From contig JALONZ010000177.1 of assembly GCA_025454675.1 (NCBI GenBank), forward strand, positions 1-5,513: a DNA stretch of 5,513 bases, given 5' to 3'. A program made the translations under genes and the position numbers. Shown piece by piece: positions 1-5,513 of the stretch. The DNA is from Anaerolineae bacterium. Lineage in GTDB: Bacteria; Chloroflexota; Anaerolineae; Aggregatilineales; Phototrophicaceae. The stretch's first letter is position 1, and each line of letters begins with the position of its first letter. A model generated the notes under the pieces. That model was not told the origin of the DNA. It did no database searches and saw only the letters and a program-made list of their open reading frames with translations.

Positions 1-276
1 GAAATAACTGAATTTCCGCGCGAAAATTTTATGGTCTATGGTGAAAATGGCGTGCCAATGGTCAATTCCAATCCGATTTTATCCGAATATCGCTTCATTG
101 AAATTCCATATGATGTGAATCAACTCAAAATCGAAAATAAGGCGTTAGCCATTCAGTGGCAGGATGCGGTGGCGGATGGCTTGGCACAATCTTTTGCACA
201 AAATTATGTGGCAATCGATTGTTATAGTGGGGCGGGGCGGTGTTGGCACATCCTAAAAAAGAATCCACACTGGTAA
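1..276 (+). CDS. C-terminal end of GNAT-superfamily acetyltransferase-like protein (COG3375 type), 5' truncated
   Basis: The reading frame is open from the first base and ends at TAA (274-276), leaving 91 C-terminal residues; the start lies outside the window. The visible part has an Asn-Gly turn (about residues 16-17), then IEIP (33-36), a helix with an Ala-Leu-Ala-x-x-Trp core (48-53), and a closing strand ending near HILKKNP. This order (VEIP-like strand, long helix with a Trp, an aromatic/Ala segment, then a short final strand) resembles the C-terminus of predicted GNAT-superfamily acetyltransferases of the COG3375 group, which are about 260-280 residues long. The acetyl-CoA-binding core would be upstream, so activity cannot be judged. 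Substrates of this group are not established. It is probably cytoplasmic. rpsD follows 111 bases later on the same strand and is probably transcribed separately. The family call rests on pattern memory. Confidence 0.55.
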   Translation, partial: EITEFPRENFMVYGENGVPMVNSNPILSEYRFIEIPYDVNQLKIENKALAIQWQDAVADGLAQSFAQNYVAIDCYSGAGRCWHILKKNPHW

Positions 277-298
277 AAACAGGTAAATCGTGTAGAAT
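271..298 (+). promoter_or_regulatory. Tentative promoter upstream of rpsD
   Basis: A -10-like TAGAAT (293-298, one mismatch to TATAAT) lies 16 bases after a weak -35-like TGGTAA (271-276) that overlaps the stop codon of the preceding gene. It is the best sigma-70-like match before rpsD. The -35 matches only three of six positions, and the candidate hairpin at 325-356 would lie inside the transcript leader. Support is weak. Confidence 0.22.
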
Positions 299-324
299 TA
301 CAATATTTCCAACCATGAGCCAAT

Positions 325-356
325 AAAAGCGGGTTTTTTTGCTATCCCCCGTTTTT
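325..356 (+). terminator. Weak hairpin before rpsD (terminator of the GNAT-like gene or rpsD leader element)
   Basis: AAAAGCGGG (325-333) pairs with CCCGTTTTT (348-356) with one G-U wobble, across a 14-base T-rich loop. The A/T arms resemble a bidirectional terminator. The stable part is only about four G-C pairs, the loop is long, and there is no T tract beyond the stem. It could end the GNAT-like transcript, or form in the rpsD leader if transcription starts near 300. Confidence 0.33.
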
Positions 357-387
357 GAGTAGATAAAATAAGGACTAATAATCGGTT

Positions 388-1017
388 ATGGCATCATATC
401 ACGGACCAAAAGCCAAAGTACAACGGCGCTTCGGGGAACTACTTATCCCACGCGCTAAATATCAAAAAATTCTGGAAAAACGCGCTTATCCCCCCGGTGA
501 CCACGGCAAAGAAAAACAATTCCGTTCTGGTCGTCGTAGCGACTATGGGATGCAATTGGATGAAAAACAAAAATTGTCGTTCATCTATAATGTGCGTGAA
601 CGCCAATTGCGGAACTACTACAAAAAAGCCGCCCGTATGGAAGGTCGTACAGGGGCGAATTTGTTGTCGTTATTGGAACGTCGTCTTGATAATGTGATTT
701 ACCGCGCTGGCTTTGCCGCAACCATTTGGGCGGCACGTCAGATGGTGGTACATGGACACATTGTGGTCAATGGCAAACGCCTCGACCTGCCTTCGTATCA
801 AGTGCGCGTTGGTGATGTTATCGCCATCGAAGAAAAAATGCGGAATAATGTTCACTTGGTCGAATTGATTGACCAAGGCGGTGTTACACCTCCTGCATTT
901 TTACAAGTTGACCGCGATGCACGCAGTGTTTCTATGCTTCGTGTCCCAGAACAACGCGAAGTCCTTGTCCCCGTAGATGTTCAGTTAGTGGTTGAATACT
1001 ATAACCGCCTCACCTGA
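388..1017 (+). CDS. rpsD: 30S ribosomal protein S4, Cys-free form
   Basis: S4 is a primary 16S rRNA-binding protein that nucleates assembly of the 30S body and contributes to decoding accuracy; it acts in the cytoplasmic ribosome. The 209-residue product has normal S4 length. The N-terminal region (1-95) starts with a GPKAKVQRRFGE-type motif and contains YPPGDHG (34-40) and DYGMQLDEKQKL (52-63). The S4 RNA-binding domain follows; residues 96-120 (LERRL, then GFAATIWAARQMVV) fit the PROSITE-type S4 signature in full, with VHGHIVVNGK directly after. There is no cysteine, so the N-terminal zinc site of C+ S4 proteins is absent. ATG 388 gives the canonical N-terminus; AAGGA (370-374) lies 13 bases upstream, a rather long spacing. 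S13, S11, RpoA and L17 genes are not adjacent; the neighbours are unrelated enzymes and a strong terminator follows. Many bacteria regulate S4 through its own mRNA, but no known S4 leader motif is recognised here. Confidence 0.97.
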   Translation: MASYHGPKAKVQRRFGELLIPRAKYQKILEKRAYPPGDHGKEKQFRSGRRSDYGMQLDEKQKLSFIYNVRERQLRNYYKKAARMEGRTGANLLSLLERRLDNVIYRAGFAATIWAARQMVVHGHIVVNGKRLDLPSYQVRVGDVIAIEEKMRNNVHLVELIDQGGVTPPAFLQVDRDARSVSMLRVPEQREVLVPVDVQLVVEYYNRLT

Positions 1018-1096
1018 TATGTATGGGTCGCAAGACCATTCAATCTAATATACACTCACCCCAATCCCACACTGGTTCAGGTGAGTAACACTCACC
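1009..1096 (+). other. Competing inverted repeats spanning the rpsD stop codon and 3' UTR
   Basis: One segment, TCAGGTGAG/GGTGAGT (1077-1086), can pair with three others: perfectly over 9 bases with CTCACCTGA (1009-1017, including the rpsD stop), over 7 bases with ACTCACC (1054-1060), or over 7 bases with ACTCACC (1090-1096, 3-base loop). ACACTCACCC is a direct repeat at 1052-1061 and 1088-1097. Inside the longest enclosed loop, GGTC-GCAA-GACC (1026-1037) forms a small hairpin with a GNRA tetraloop. The structures are mutually exclusive and sit directly before the terminator. Pairing is read from sequence; any function is inference. Confidence 0.45.
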
Positions 1097-1133
1097 CGCC
1101 ATCTTCTATTGATGAAGGAGATGGCGTTTTTTT
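1097..1133 (+). terminator. Intrinsic terminator of rpsD
   Basis: CGCCATCTTC (1097-1106) and GGAGATGGCG (1117-1126) form a 10-base-pair stem with a single T-G wobble and a 10-base loop, followed at once by seven T residues (1127-1133). This is a textbook Rho-independent terminator, placed 80 bases after the rpsD stop. It separates rpsD from the deiminase-family gene that starts at 1188. Confidence 0.9.
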
Positions 1134-1146
1134 ATTTGGAATGGGG

Positions 1147-1152
1147 TACAAT
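1147..1152 (+). promoter_or_regulatory. Candidate -10 box for the deiminase-family gene
   Basis: TACAAT differs from TATAAT at one position and lies just after the rpsD terminator, 35 bases before ATG 1188. A start near 1159 would give a leader of about 29 bases. No convincing -35 hexamer lies 16-18 bases upstream, because that stretch is the terminator stem and T tract, and there is no TGn extension. A promoter is expected here because the terminator isolates the gene; this is the best visible match. Confidence 0.3.
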
Positions 1153-1187
1153 AGGGGCGGATTGGCATAAATTATTGGATAAAAATT

Positions 1188-2438
1188 ATGGCACTCGAAT
1201 TTCCATTGCGATTTGGTTATATCCCTTATCCTTTATGGAGACGGCGTTACCCGATTGGTATCAAGCAAGTTTTTAATGCTGTTTATTTGCCGTTATACCC
1301 TGTTCGCTATGACCAAAATCCGCCCCAAACCGCGCTCCAAATCGCACAATTTCTCAAGCGATTTAGCTTATTAGACGATATAACCCCGCAATTTATAGAG
1401 GCTCATCCTGCCCCCATTTTGACCATTCCAAATGAGCCACAGAAATCAACCTCCAATAAAATTCGCCTGATTGCCCAATGGGAGCAATTAGACGCGGTGT
1501 TGATGAGTTGGTGCATTTTTTATCCACGCCTGTGGAAACTTCATGCCGATATGGTGGCGGGAATCATCCCTGTCGCAGAGGTGCATATTGCCGTCCCTAG
1601 TGATTGGTGGGCGCGGGCAGTTTGGGCATATCTGACACAAAAAGGTTTTTTGGGCGATTTTGTGGGACGGGTGAAATTTATTATTTTGCCAACCGATGAT
1701 ATGTGGATACGCGATTATGGACCCATGCTAGGTTATGGTGCGGATGGTGTGCGCGGTGGTGTGAAGGCAATTTATGACCATTTGCCATTTTATCCGCAAG
1801 GGCGCGATAATGCTATGCCGATGGGATGGGCAAAGCACACGCAAACCACACTCACGCCGATGAATTTGCACATTGAAGGCGGGAATTTGCTCACGGATGG
1901 AGCAGGGACACTCTTCATGACCGAAAAGGTGTTTCAGGCGAACCCGCAATTCACCACCCGCGCCGATTTAGAAGCCTATTTACACACCGTTTTGGATTAT
2001 GAAAAACTTATCATCACGCCCTACATGCGGATTGAGCGCACAGGGCATATTGACCTGCTCATCAAATTGTTGGATGCGCGTACCGTCATGATTTCGACCC
2101 CCAGTTCCAAGTGGGATAAAGCACGGCTAGATATGGTTTTGGCACAATTCAAATCGGAGACGAATGCGCGTGGTGAAAAATATCAGATTATCGAAATGCC
2201 GACCCCGCCGTTATATTTCAATTGGATTGTGTATCCGATTCGGCGGTCATATACCAATGCGCTCACGGTGAATGGGCGCATCCTCGTGCCGATTTACAAA
2301 TCCGATGATGAGATGGCGATTCGGCGCTATGAGGAACATGCCAACGGCTACCAAATCATCCCGATAGATTGCTCCATCGGGATAAATGGGGGCGGTGCGA
2401 TTCATTGCATGACGCGAGAAGTACCTGCTATGCGTTAA
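1188..2438 (+). CDS. Agmatine deiminase / peptidylarginine deiminase-family enzyme with N-terminal extension
   Basis: A 416-residue protein of the PAD_porph family (PF04371, COG2957), guanidino-group-modifying enzymes that hydrolyse agmatine or arginine-type guanidines to ureido products plus ammonia through a cysteine adduct. Landmarks in order: QWEQLDAV (97-104, the usual first motif), DDMWIRDYGPM (170-180, with the substrate-binding Asp), HIEGGN (228-233), TGHIDL (285-290, catalytic His287 and Asp289), and NGGGAIHCMT (400-409, Cys407 as nucleophile). All expected active-site residues are present. No signal peptide is seen, so it is probably cytoplasmic. Residues 1-96 precede the first motif and are unlike the short lead-in of typical family members; no internal Met occurs there, so ATG 1188 is the natural start although its Shine-Dalgarno is weak. 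Typical agmatine deiminases read GGGNIHCITQQ at the Cys motif; this one differs. No N-carbamoylputrescine or polyamine gene is adjacent, so the substrate is uncertain. Confidence 0.88.
   Translation: MALEFPLRFGYIPYPLWRRRYPIGIKQVFNAVYLPLYPVRYDQNPPQTALQIAQFLKRFSLLDDITPQFIEAHPAPILTIPNEPQKSTSNKIRLIAQWEQLDAVLMSWCIFYPRLWKLHADMVAGIIPVAEVHIAVPSDWWARAVWAYLTQKGFLGDFVGRVKFIILPTDDMWIRDYGPMLGYGADGVRGGVKAIYDHLPFYPQGRDNAMPMGWAKHTQTTLTPMNLHIEGGNLLTDGAGTLFMTEKVFQANPQFTTRADLEAYLHTVLDYEKLIITPYMRIERTGHIDLLIKLLDARTVMISTPSSKWDKARLDMVLAQFKSETNARGEKYQIIEMPTPPLYFNWIVYPIRRSYTNALTVNGRILVPIYKSDDEMAIRRYEEHANGYQIIPIDCSIGINGGGAIHCMTREVPAMR
2358..2383. other. Perfect 8-bp inverted repeat near the convergent gene ends
   Basis: ATCCCGAT (2358-2365) and ATCGGGAT (2376-2383) pair perfectly across a 10-base loop. 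The repeat lies inside the last 80 bases of the deiminase-family gene and about 50 bases past the NADAR stop on the other strand. Neither strand has a T tract after it, so it is not a standard intrinsic terminator. It could stabilise or help end the minus-strand transcript, or be a by-product of coding (it encodes the region around IIPIDCSIGI). Confidence 0.35.
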
Positions 2439-2884
2439 GATGGATATTTTTCGCGCAGGATTGCCCGTACTTCCATCAAAATTTTGCCGAGCATATTTTT
2501 ACCTGTGCCTGTTTTGCCACACCCCCAATAATAATCTGTGGGGGCATTTTCGATAATTTCTTCATCGCCCGTATCCAACAGAATTTGGCGAATATCGGCA
2601 TGAGTTTCAAATTTGGCAAGGATAGCCTCACGCATGATATTATCTTTGACCGATTCCCAATCTTTGCGTAAGGGGCGTTTGCGGTCTCTGCCGATATTGG
2701 CGGCGATTTTAGGCGTAGAGGCTTGAATCACTGCATCCCGATGTTCAGGCGCATGGTCAAACTTCATGGACTGAAAATAATGCTCACTGGTTTTGTAGTA
2801 ATGCCCATTTTTCTTGAATCCATGCCGCGAAAAATTAGAAAAACAACCATAAATGCCGTCTGTGCTATAAAAATAAACAGCCAT
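2435..2884 (-). CDS. NADAR-family (YbiA-like, DUF1768) N-glycosidase
   Basis: A 149-residue single-domain protein of the NADAR family (PF08719); E. coli YbiA is about 160 residues. Family members cleave N-glycosidic bonds: YbiA-like enzymes remove reactive riboflavin-pathway intermediates, and other NADAR proteins remove ADP-ribose from guanine in DNA. Motifs visible: CFSNFS (14-19), Tyr-Lys-Thr-SEHYFQ (30-38, conserved Glu34), GRDRKRPLRKDW (65-76, conserved Trp76), MREAILAKF (84-92), a Leu-x-x-Thr-Gly-Asp turn (103-107), and DYYWGCGKTGTGKNMLG (117-133) followed by LMEVR. All family landmarks appear intact. It is probably cytoplasmic. It is the second gene of a minus-strand pair; only 9 bases separate it from the DUF4832 gene, whose stop overlaps its Shine-Dalgarno. 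Its stop codon overlaps that of the converging deiminase-family gene. No RibA/RibD gene or DarT toxin is adjacent, so riboflavin damage control versus DNA de-ADP-ribosylation cannot be decided here. Confidence 0.9.
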   Translation of the reverse strand: MAVYFYSTDGIYGCFSNFSRHGFKKNGHYYKTSEHYFQSMKFDHAPEHRDAVIQASTPKIAANIGRDRKRPLRKDWESVKDNIMREAILAKFETHADIRQILLDTGDEEIIENAPTDYYWGCGKTGTGKNMLGKILMEVRAILREKYPS

Positions 2885-2889
2885 CGTAT

Positions 2890-2895
2890 CACCTC
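2890..2895 (-). promoter_or_regulatory. Strong Shine-Dalgarno of the NADAR gene overlapping the upstream stop codon
   Basis: On the minus strand GAGGTG (2890-2895) lies 5 bases before the ATG at 2882-2884 and fixes that start. The TGA of the upstream DUF4832 gene (2894-2896) shares two bases with it. A ribosome finishing the first gene would stop on the second gene's binding site, the usual arrangement for translational coupling. Confidence 0.75.
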
Positions 2896-4288
2896 ATTGA
2901 ATAACAAGTGTTGCCAACAAGTTATTAAACCCTGTTTCCGCTTCCCATACCCCGTCATTGGCGAAGCGGATGCTATAGTCGGGATTGCCATATAAACTTG
3001 GCATCGGGTCGGGCAGGTTGATGAGGATTTCATACTCACCTGCGGGTAAATCATCCCCCAATTGAATCGTGATGGGGAGTTGAATATCGCCCAAATCGGG
3101 TAGCCAACGGCGCGGGTCTTGTTCGGATTCATAATACCAAATTTTGCCATCGCGGGTAGAACGCAACACGATTTCAAAACCGCGCGGGTTATAGGGCGTG
3201 GCGAATCCGTCATTTTTCAGCGTTAAATTGATACTTATCGTTTCACCTGCGCGGGCTTGGGTGGGAATTTCGGATTGTATCAATGTGAACCGATAGCCGA
3301 GTCGCTTGGCGATGTCATCATAACAGCCTTCTGCTTCCCATAACCCCAAAACCCCTTCCTGATAATCTCGATTTAGGGTGCTATAACGCAAATATGCCAG
3401 TTCTGTCAGTGCGTTTTCGCAGTGAATATACGGTTGGGCATCTTCGGCATCGTTACACGTTTCGCCACCTTGTGGCAAATATTGATTATCTATCCGCAAA
3501 TACGCTTTTTGGGCTTGGCGGGTGGTTTCATCTTCATAATATGTCCCCCAATCGGTATTGGATGCCAAAAAGCAATCATTATGTGCGCCCATCCGCGCTT
3601 GGGGCGTGCCACTAAAGGCTTGTTCAGGGGTGAGGGGGGCATCCCCATAGAGTTGTTGTTTATAGGGTGGGTAACGCATGGCTATCATACGGGTTTGGGG
3701 CAAGGCTTCTAATAGCGCGGTGATAATTGCCTCTGAATTGGCATTGATGCCCGTTTGTTCATCCACGAGGTTATTGGTCGAGCTATGCCATTCGCCCCAC
3801 GCGCCGACCAAACCAATTTCCATGAAGGCAATCACATCGCCATTATTTTGTAAGATGGGCGTGAGTTGTTCCAGATGTGTTAATACCCATTCTAACGACG
3901 CATCAGGGTCTTGATAAGGATATTCCCCGCCTGTTGGGAAATTATAGGCAAAACGCGGAATCATCTTAAATCCTGCCTCGCGCACGGCATCAAATTGGGC
4001 TTGGATGTAGGTGATGGTTTCCTCATCAATCGGTGCATCCCGAAATTCATCAATCAAAAAATAATACCGCACCATGCTCACCCCATCAGCACGCAAAGCG
4101 CGTAATTCATCGGCATTTTGGGGAACACGTTCCAATTCTAGCCACAGGGGTGCATCTTGATGATAAAACCCGCGTTCTGGATTGGTGAAATTCTCATCGC
4201 TGGGGGTGTATTGGATGATTTGGGTGTCTTGTGCATAAACACGGGTGAAAAATAATATGAGGATGAACCCAATAAAAAATCGGCGCAT
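2894..4288 (-). CDS. Exported DUF4874/DUF4832-domain protein (glycoside-hydrolase-like TIM barrel)
   Basis: A 464-residue protein with a clear signal peptide: Arg-Arg at 2-3, hydrophobic core 4-14, likely cleavage after VYA (17-19). No other membrane segment or lipobox is seen, so it is probably released. The mature part matches the DUF4874 plus DUF4832 architecture: NPERGFYH (36-43), SMVRYYFLIDEFRD (71-84), KMIPRFAYN (108-116), then MEIGLVGAWGEWH (156-168), typical of a barrel-strand active site. The DUF4832 half has RYPPYK (205-210), GAHNDCFLASNTDWGTY (234-250), GETC (275-278) and an LGYRF motif (330-334), followed by a beta-rich end (335-464). Cys 239, 278, 290 and 322 could form disulfides. 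These families resemble glycoside hydrolases, with Glu166 (in GEWH) a candidate acid residue, but no substrate is known. AGGA (4299-4302) lies 10 bases before the ATG. It leads an operon with the NADAR gene and diverges from another exported-protein gene. Confidence 0.87.
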   Translation of the reverse strand: MRRFFIGFILILFFTRVYAQDTQIIQYTPSDENFTNPERGFYHQDAPLWLELERVPQNADELRALRADGVSMVRYYFLIDEFRDAPIDEETITYIQAQFDAVREAGFKMIPRFAYNFPTGGEYPYQDPDASLEWVLTHLEQLTPILQNNGDVIAFMEIGLVGAWGEWHSSTNNLVDEQTGINANSEAIITALLEALPQTRMIAMRYPPYKQQLYGDAPLTPEQAFSGTPQARMGAHNDCFLASNTDWGTYYEDETTRQAQKAYLRIDNQYLPQGGETCNDAEDAQPYIHCENALTELAYLRYSTLNRDYQEGVLGLWEAEGCYDDIAKRLGYRFTLIQSEIPTQARAGETISINLTLKNDGFATPYNPRGFEIVLRSTRDGKIWYYESEQDPRRWLPDLGDIQLPITIQLGDDLPAGEYEILINLPDPMPSLYGNPDYSIRFANDGVWEAETGFNNLLATLVIQ

Positions 4289-4328
4289 ATATCTTTTATC
4301 CTATTGTGAGAAGTCTCTACTACGTGTC

Positions 4329-4359
4329 ATCATAGCACAAGTGATGCAATCTATAACAA
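4329..4359 (-). promoter_or_regulatory. Extended -10 promoter of the DUF4832-NADAR operon
   Basis: Read on the minus strand, TGC-TATGAT (4337 down to 4329) is a full extended -10 with one mismatch to TATAAT. A TTGTTA -35 (4354-4359) lies 19 bases upstream; that spacing is long but tolerable with an extended -10. Transcription would begin near 4322, giving a leader of about 34 bases with AGGA at 4299-4302 before the ATG. Confidence 0.55.
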
Positions 4360-4374
4360 ATTTTTACTTTTTTA

Positions 4375-4403
4375 TTGTAGCAGACTCATCCGCGTGATAC
4401 CCT
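4375..4403 (+). promoter_or_regulatory. Tentative promoter of the secreted-protein gene
   Basis: TTGTAG (4375-4380) and TGA-TACCCT (4395-4403) are 17 bases apart and could act as a -35 plus extended -10, with a start near 4410 and a leader of about 30 bases. The hexamers are each only about half-matched, so this is the best available candidate rather than a firm call. It would fire away from the minus-strand operon promoter about 40 bases to the left. Confidence 0.28.
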
Positions 4404-4439
4404 AAAGATAAGCAATTGTTCAAGAATTAGAGGAATCTG

Positions 4440-5513
4440 ATGTTTAACTTGAGAGATGCACAACCCCTTCGTTATGGATTGATAATCGTGATTATCCTAT
4501 CGGTGGGTATTTTATCGGTATCGGCACAAGATGATGGGTCGCAAGATTTTTGTGCTGAATTTATCGAACATCAACAAACCGCACTGGAGATATGTCAAAA
4601 TCAAGCAGTGGGGACGGGGTGTATTGCCAGCCCATCAGTAGATGTGCAATTAGGCGATGCGATTTTGCCTGTGGATGCCATTGGCGATGTATTTTCAGTC
4701 CTTGAATTTGATAGCCTCACCGCCTCACCCCTTGCGCCTGATAGTGGATTATGGGGAATTACCGTGTTTAATATCCGCGCCGATTTATCTGATGATGTGG
4801 ATGAATCGGTGCAATTGGTGGTGTACGGTGGGGTTGAATTGACCATCCCGCCCGTTTCAGAAATTCCTGATGGCTATACCGCGCTGATGCAAGCCTTCAA
4901 TTTGCGTGCCACCCATGAAACGGCTTGTGCGGGAATGCCTCCGGGTGTATTTATCAATGTCCCAGAAGGGCAAGTGGCAAACTTTTTGGTGAATGGGTTA
5001 AAGGTCAAAGCCGATAATCAAATTTTCATCGGATTGCCCGCCGATAATAGTTATTTGTCGGTATCGCGCTATGGTGCCAGTCGGGGTCAAATTGTATGGG
5101 GTGAACACGATATTGAATTGGGTGATGATGTGGCGGTGGTACTCGTACCGATGAGTAGCATCACCCCACAAGTGATGATGACCCCTGGTGGCGCAATTCC
5201 CACCGTGACCGAATCACCAGAATATGCCACCCGCAACCTAGACCCTATTTTTGTGTATGTGGCGATTGGGTTGGTCGAAGGCACAGAAAATCAGGTGTTT
5301 TTGCAATGGGAAGTACAAAATGCGCCCGATAACATTGTTGAATTTGTGGCAGATGGCAAATCCGAATGGGAAATTGCACCTGCCACCAATTTCTATCAAG
5401 TGGTGGAAGTTGCGCCTGGTGCCAAAGCGATTAATTTTGTGTTGCGTGTGAATACGGCGTTGGGTTATGTGTATCGGGGCGTGGATTTTCCGTTACCCAT
5501 TACCCAGACGGTT
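4440..5513 (+). CDS. Secreted protein of unknown function, Chloroflexota-type, 3' truncated by the window edge
   Basis: The frame from ATG 4440 has no stop before the end of the window, giving 358 residues of an incomplete protein. AGAGGA (4429-4434) lies 5 bases upstream and supports this start. Residues 11-29 form a hydrophobic export signal with likely cleavage after SVSA (26-29). The mature N-terminus has DFCAEF (36-41), EICQNQAVGTGC (50-61), and then a stretch with LWGITVFNIRADL (104-116) and VQLVVYGGVEL (124-134). This layout (paired cysteines near an Asn-Gln motif, then a Trp-Gly-Ile strand and a beta strand ending in Gly-x-Glu-Leu) recalls a recurrent exported family in Anaerolineae genomes; that comparison is from memory. 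Cys163 sits in a second part containing YTALMQAFNLRATHETACAG (146-165), like a degenerate SH3-type 'NLRA' repeat. The remainder is beta-rich and acidic. It diverges from the exported DUF4832 gene. Function is unknown. Confidence 0.8.
   Translation, partial: MFNLRDAQPLRYGLIIVIILSVGILSVSAQDDGSQDFCAEFIEHQQTALEICQNQAVGTGCIASPSVDVQLGDAILPVDAIGDVFSVLEFDSLTASPLAPDSGLWGITVFNIRADLSDDVDESVQLVVYGGVELTIPPVSEIPDGYTALMQAFNLRATHETACAGMPPGVFINVPEGQVANFLVNGLKVKADNQIFIGLPADNSYLSVSRYGASRGQIVWGEHDIELGDDVAVVLVPMSSITPQVMMTPGGAIPTVTESPEYATRNLDPIFVYVAIGLVEGTENQVFLQWEVQNAPDNIVEFVADGKSEWEIAPATNFYQVVEVAPGAKAINFVLRVNTALGYVYRGVDFPLPITQTV

Noticed and set aside
339..369. TTGCTA plus TAAAAT as an rpsD promoter
   Set aside because: Spacing is 19 bases without an extended -10, and the start would fall after the AAGGA at 370-374, removing the ribosome-binding site from the mRNA.
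1162..1190. TTGGCA (1162-1167) as a -35 box near the deiminase-family gene
   Set aside because: A -10 at proper spacing would fall on the ATG itself, leaving no leader; TACAAT at 1147 is better placed.
1188..2438. Confident naming of the gene as agmatine deiminase (aguA) in a polyamine operon
   Set aside because: The Cys motif and the N-terminus differ from typical agmatine deiminases and no N-carbamoylputrescine amidase or transport gene is next to it, so only the family is assigned.
2764..3213. A 149-codon open frame on the minus strand overlapping the NADAR and DUF4832 genes
   Set aside because: It lies in another frame across two well-supported genes, has no recognisable domain and no ribosome-binding site worth noting; a shadow frame.
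3422..3914. Plus-strand frames of 73-96 codons within the DUF4832 gene
   Set aside because: The minus-strand gene carries conserved motifs throughout this interval, so these are complementary-strand shadows.
2435..4288. Reading the NADAR gene as the antitoxin of a DarT-NADAR toxin-antitoxin pair
   Set aside because: The partner gene has a signal peptide and DUF4832 motifs, not a DarT ADP-ribosyltransferase; no toxin-like gene is adjacent.
4601..4846. Antisense 81-codon frame within the secreted-protein gene
   Set aside because: The + strand frame has a signal peptide, Shine-Dalgarno and continuous coding sense; the antisense product is low-complexity Ser/Thr/Pro-rich with no motif.

Overview
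The window looks like a chromosomal piece from a free-living bacterium, probably Chloroflexota (Anaerolineae-like). That assignment is inferred from the style of the zinc-less ribosomal protein S4, an exported DUF4832-type protein, and a secreted protein whose Cys/Trp-Gly pattern I associate with Anaerolineae genomes. No rRNA, tRNA, transposase, CRISPR array or phage gene is visible. Coding density is high, and no gap between genes exceeds about 170 bases.

Layout, left to right: (1) the C-terminal end of a GNAT-like acetyltransferase (COG3375 type), + strand. (2) A complete, stand-alone rpsD (S4), + strand, followed by a structured 3' region and a clear intrinsic terminator. (3) A complete agmatine/peptidylarginine deiminase-family enzyme, + strand, with about 90 extra residues before its catalytic domain. 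(4) Meeting it tail to tail, with overlapping stop codons, a two-gene minus-strand operon: an exported DUF4874/DUF4832-type TIM-barrel-like protein, then a NADAR (YbiA-like) N-glycosidase whose Shine-Dalgarno sequence overlaps the upstream stop codon. (5) Diverging from that operon, a secreted protein gene on the + strand that stays open to the end of the window.

The genes do not form one obvious pathway. The supported groupings are the translationally coupled DUF4832-NADAR pair and the divergent pair of exported-protein genes sharing a 151-base intergenic region. rpsD lies outside the usual rpsM-rpsK-rpsD-rpoA context, which suggests a relocated or second S4 gene. I see no convincing new multi-gene system. 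The points most worth checking are the NADAR/exported-protein coupling, the N-terminal extension of the deiminase-family enzyme, the stand-alone S4 with competing 3' hairpins, and the uncharacterised secreted protein.
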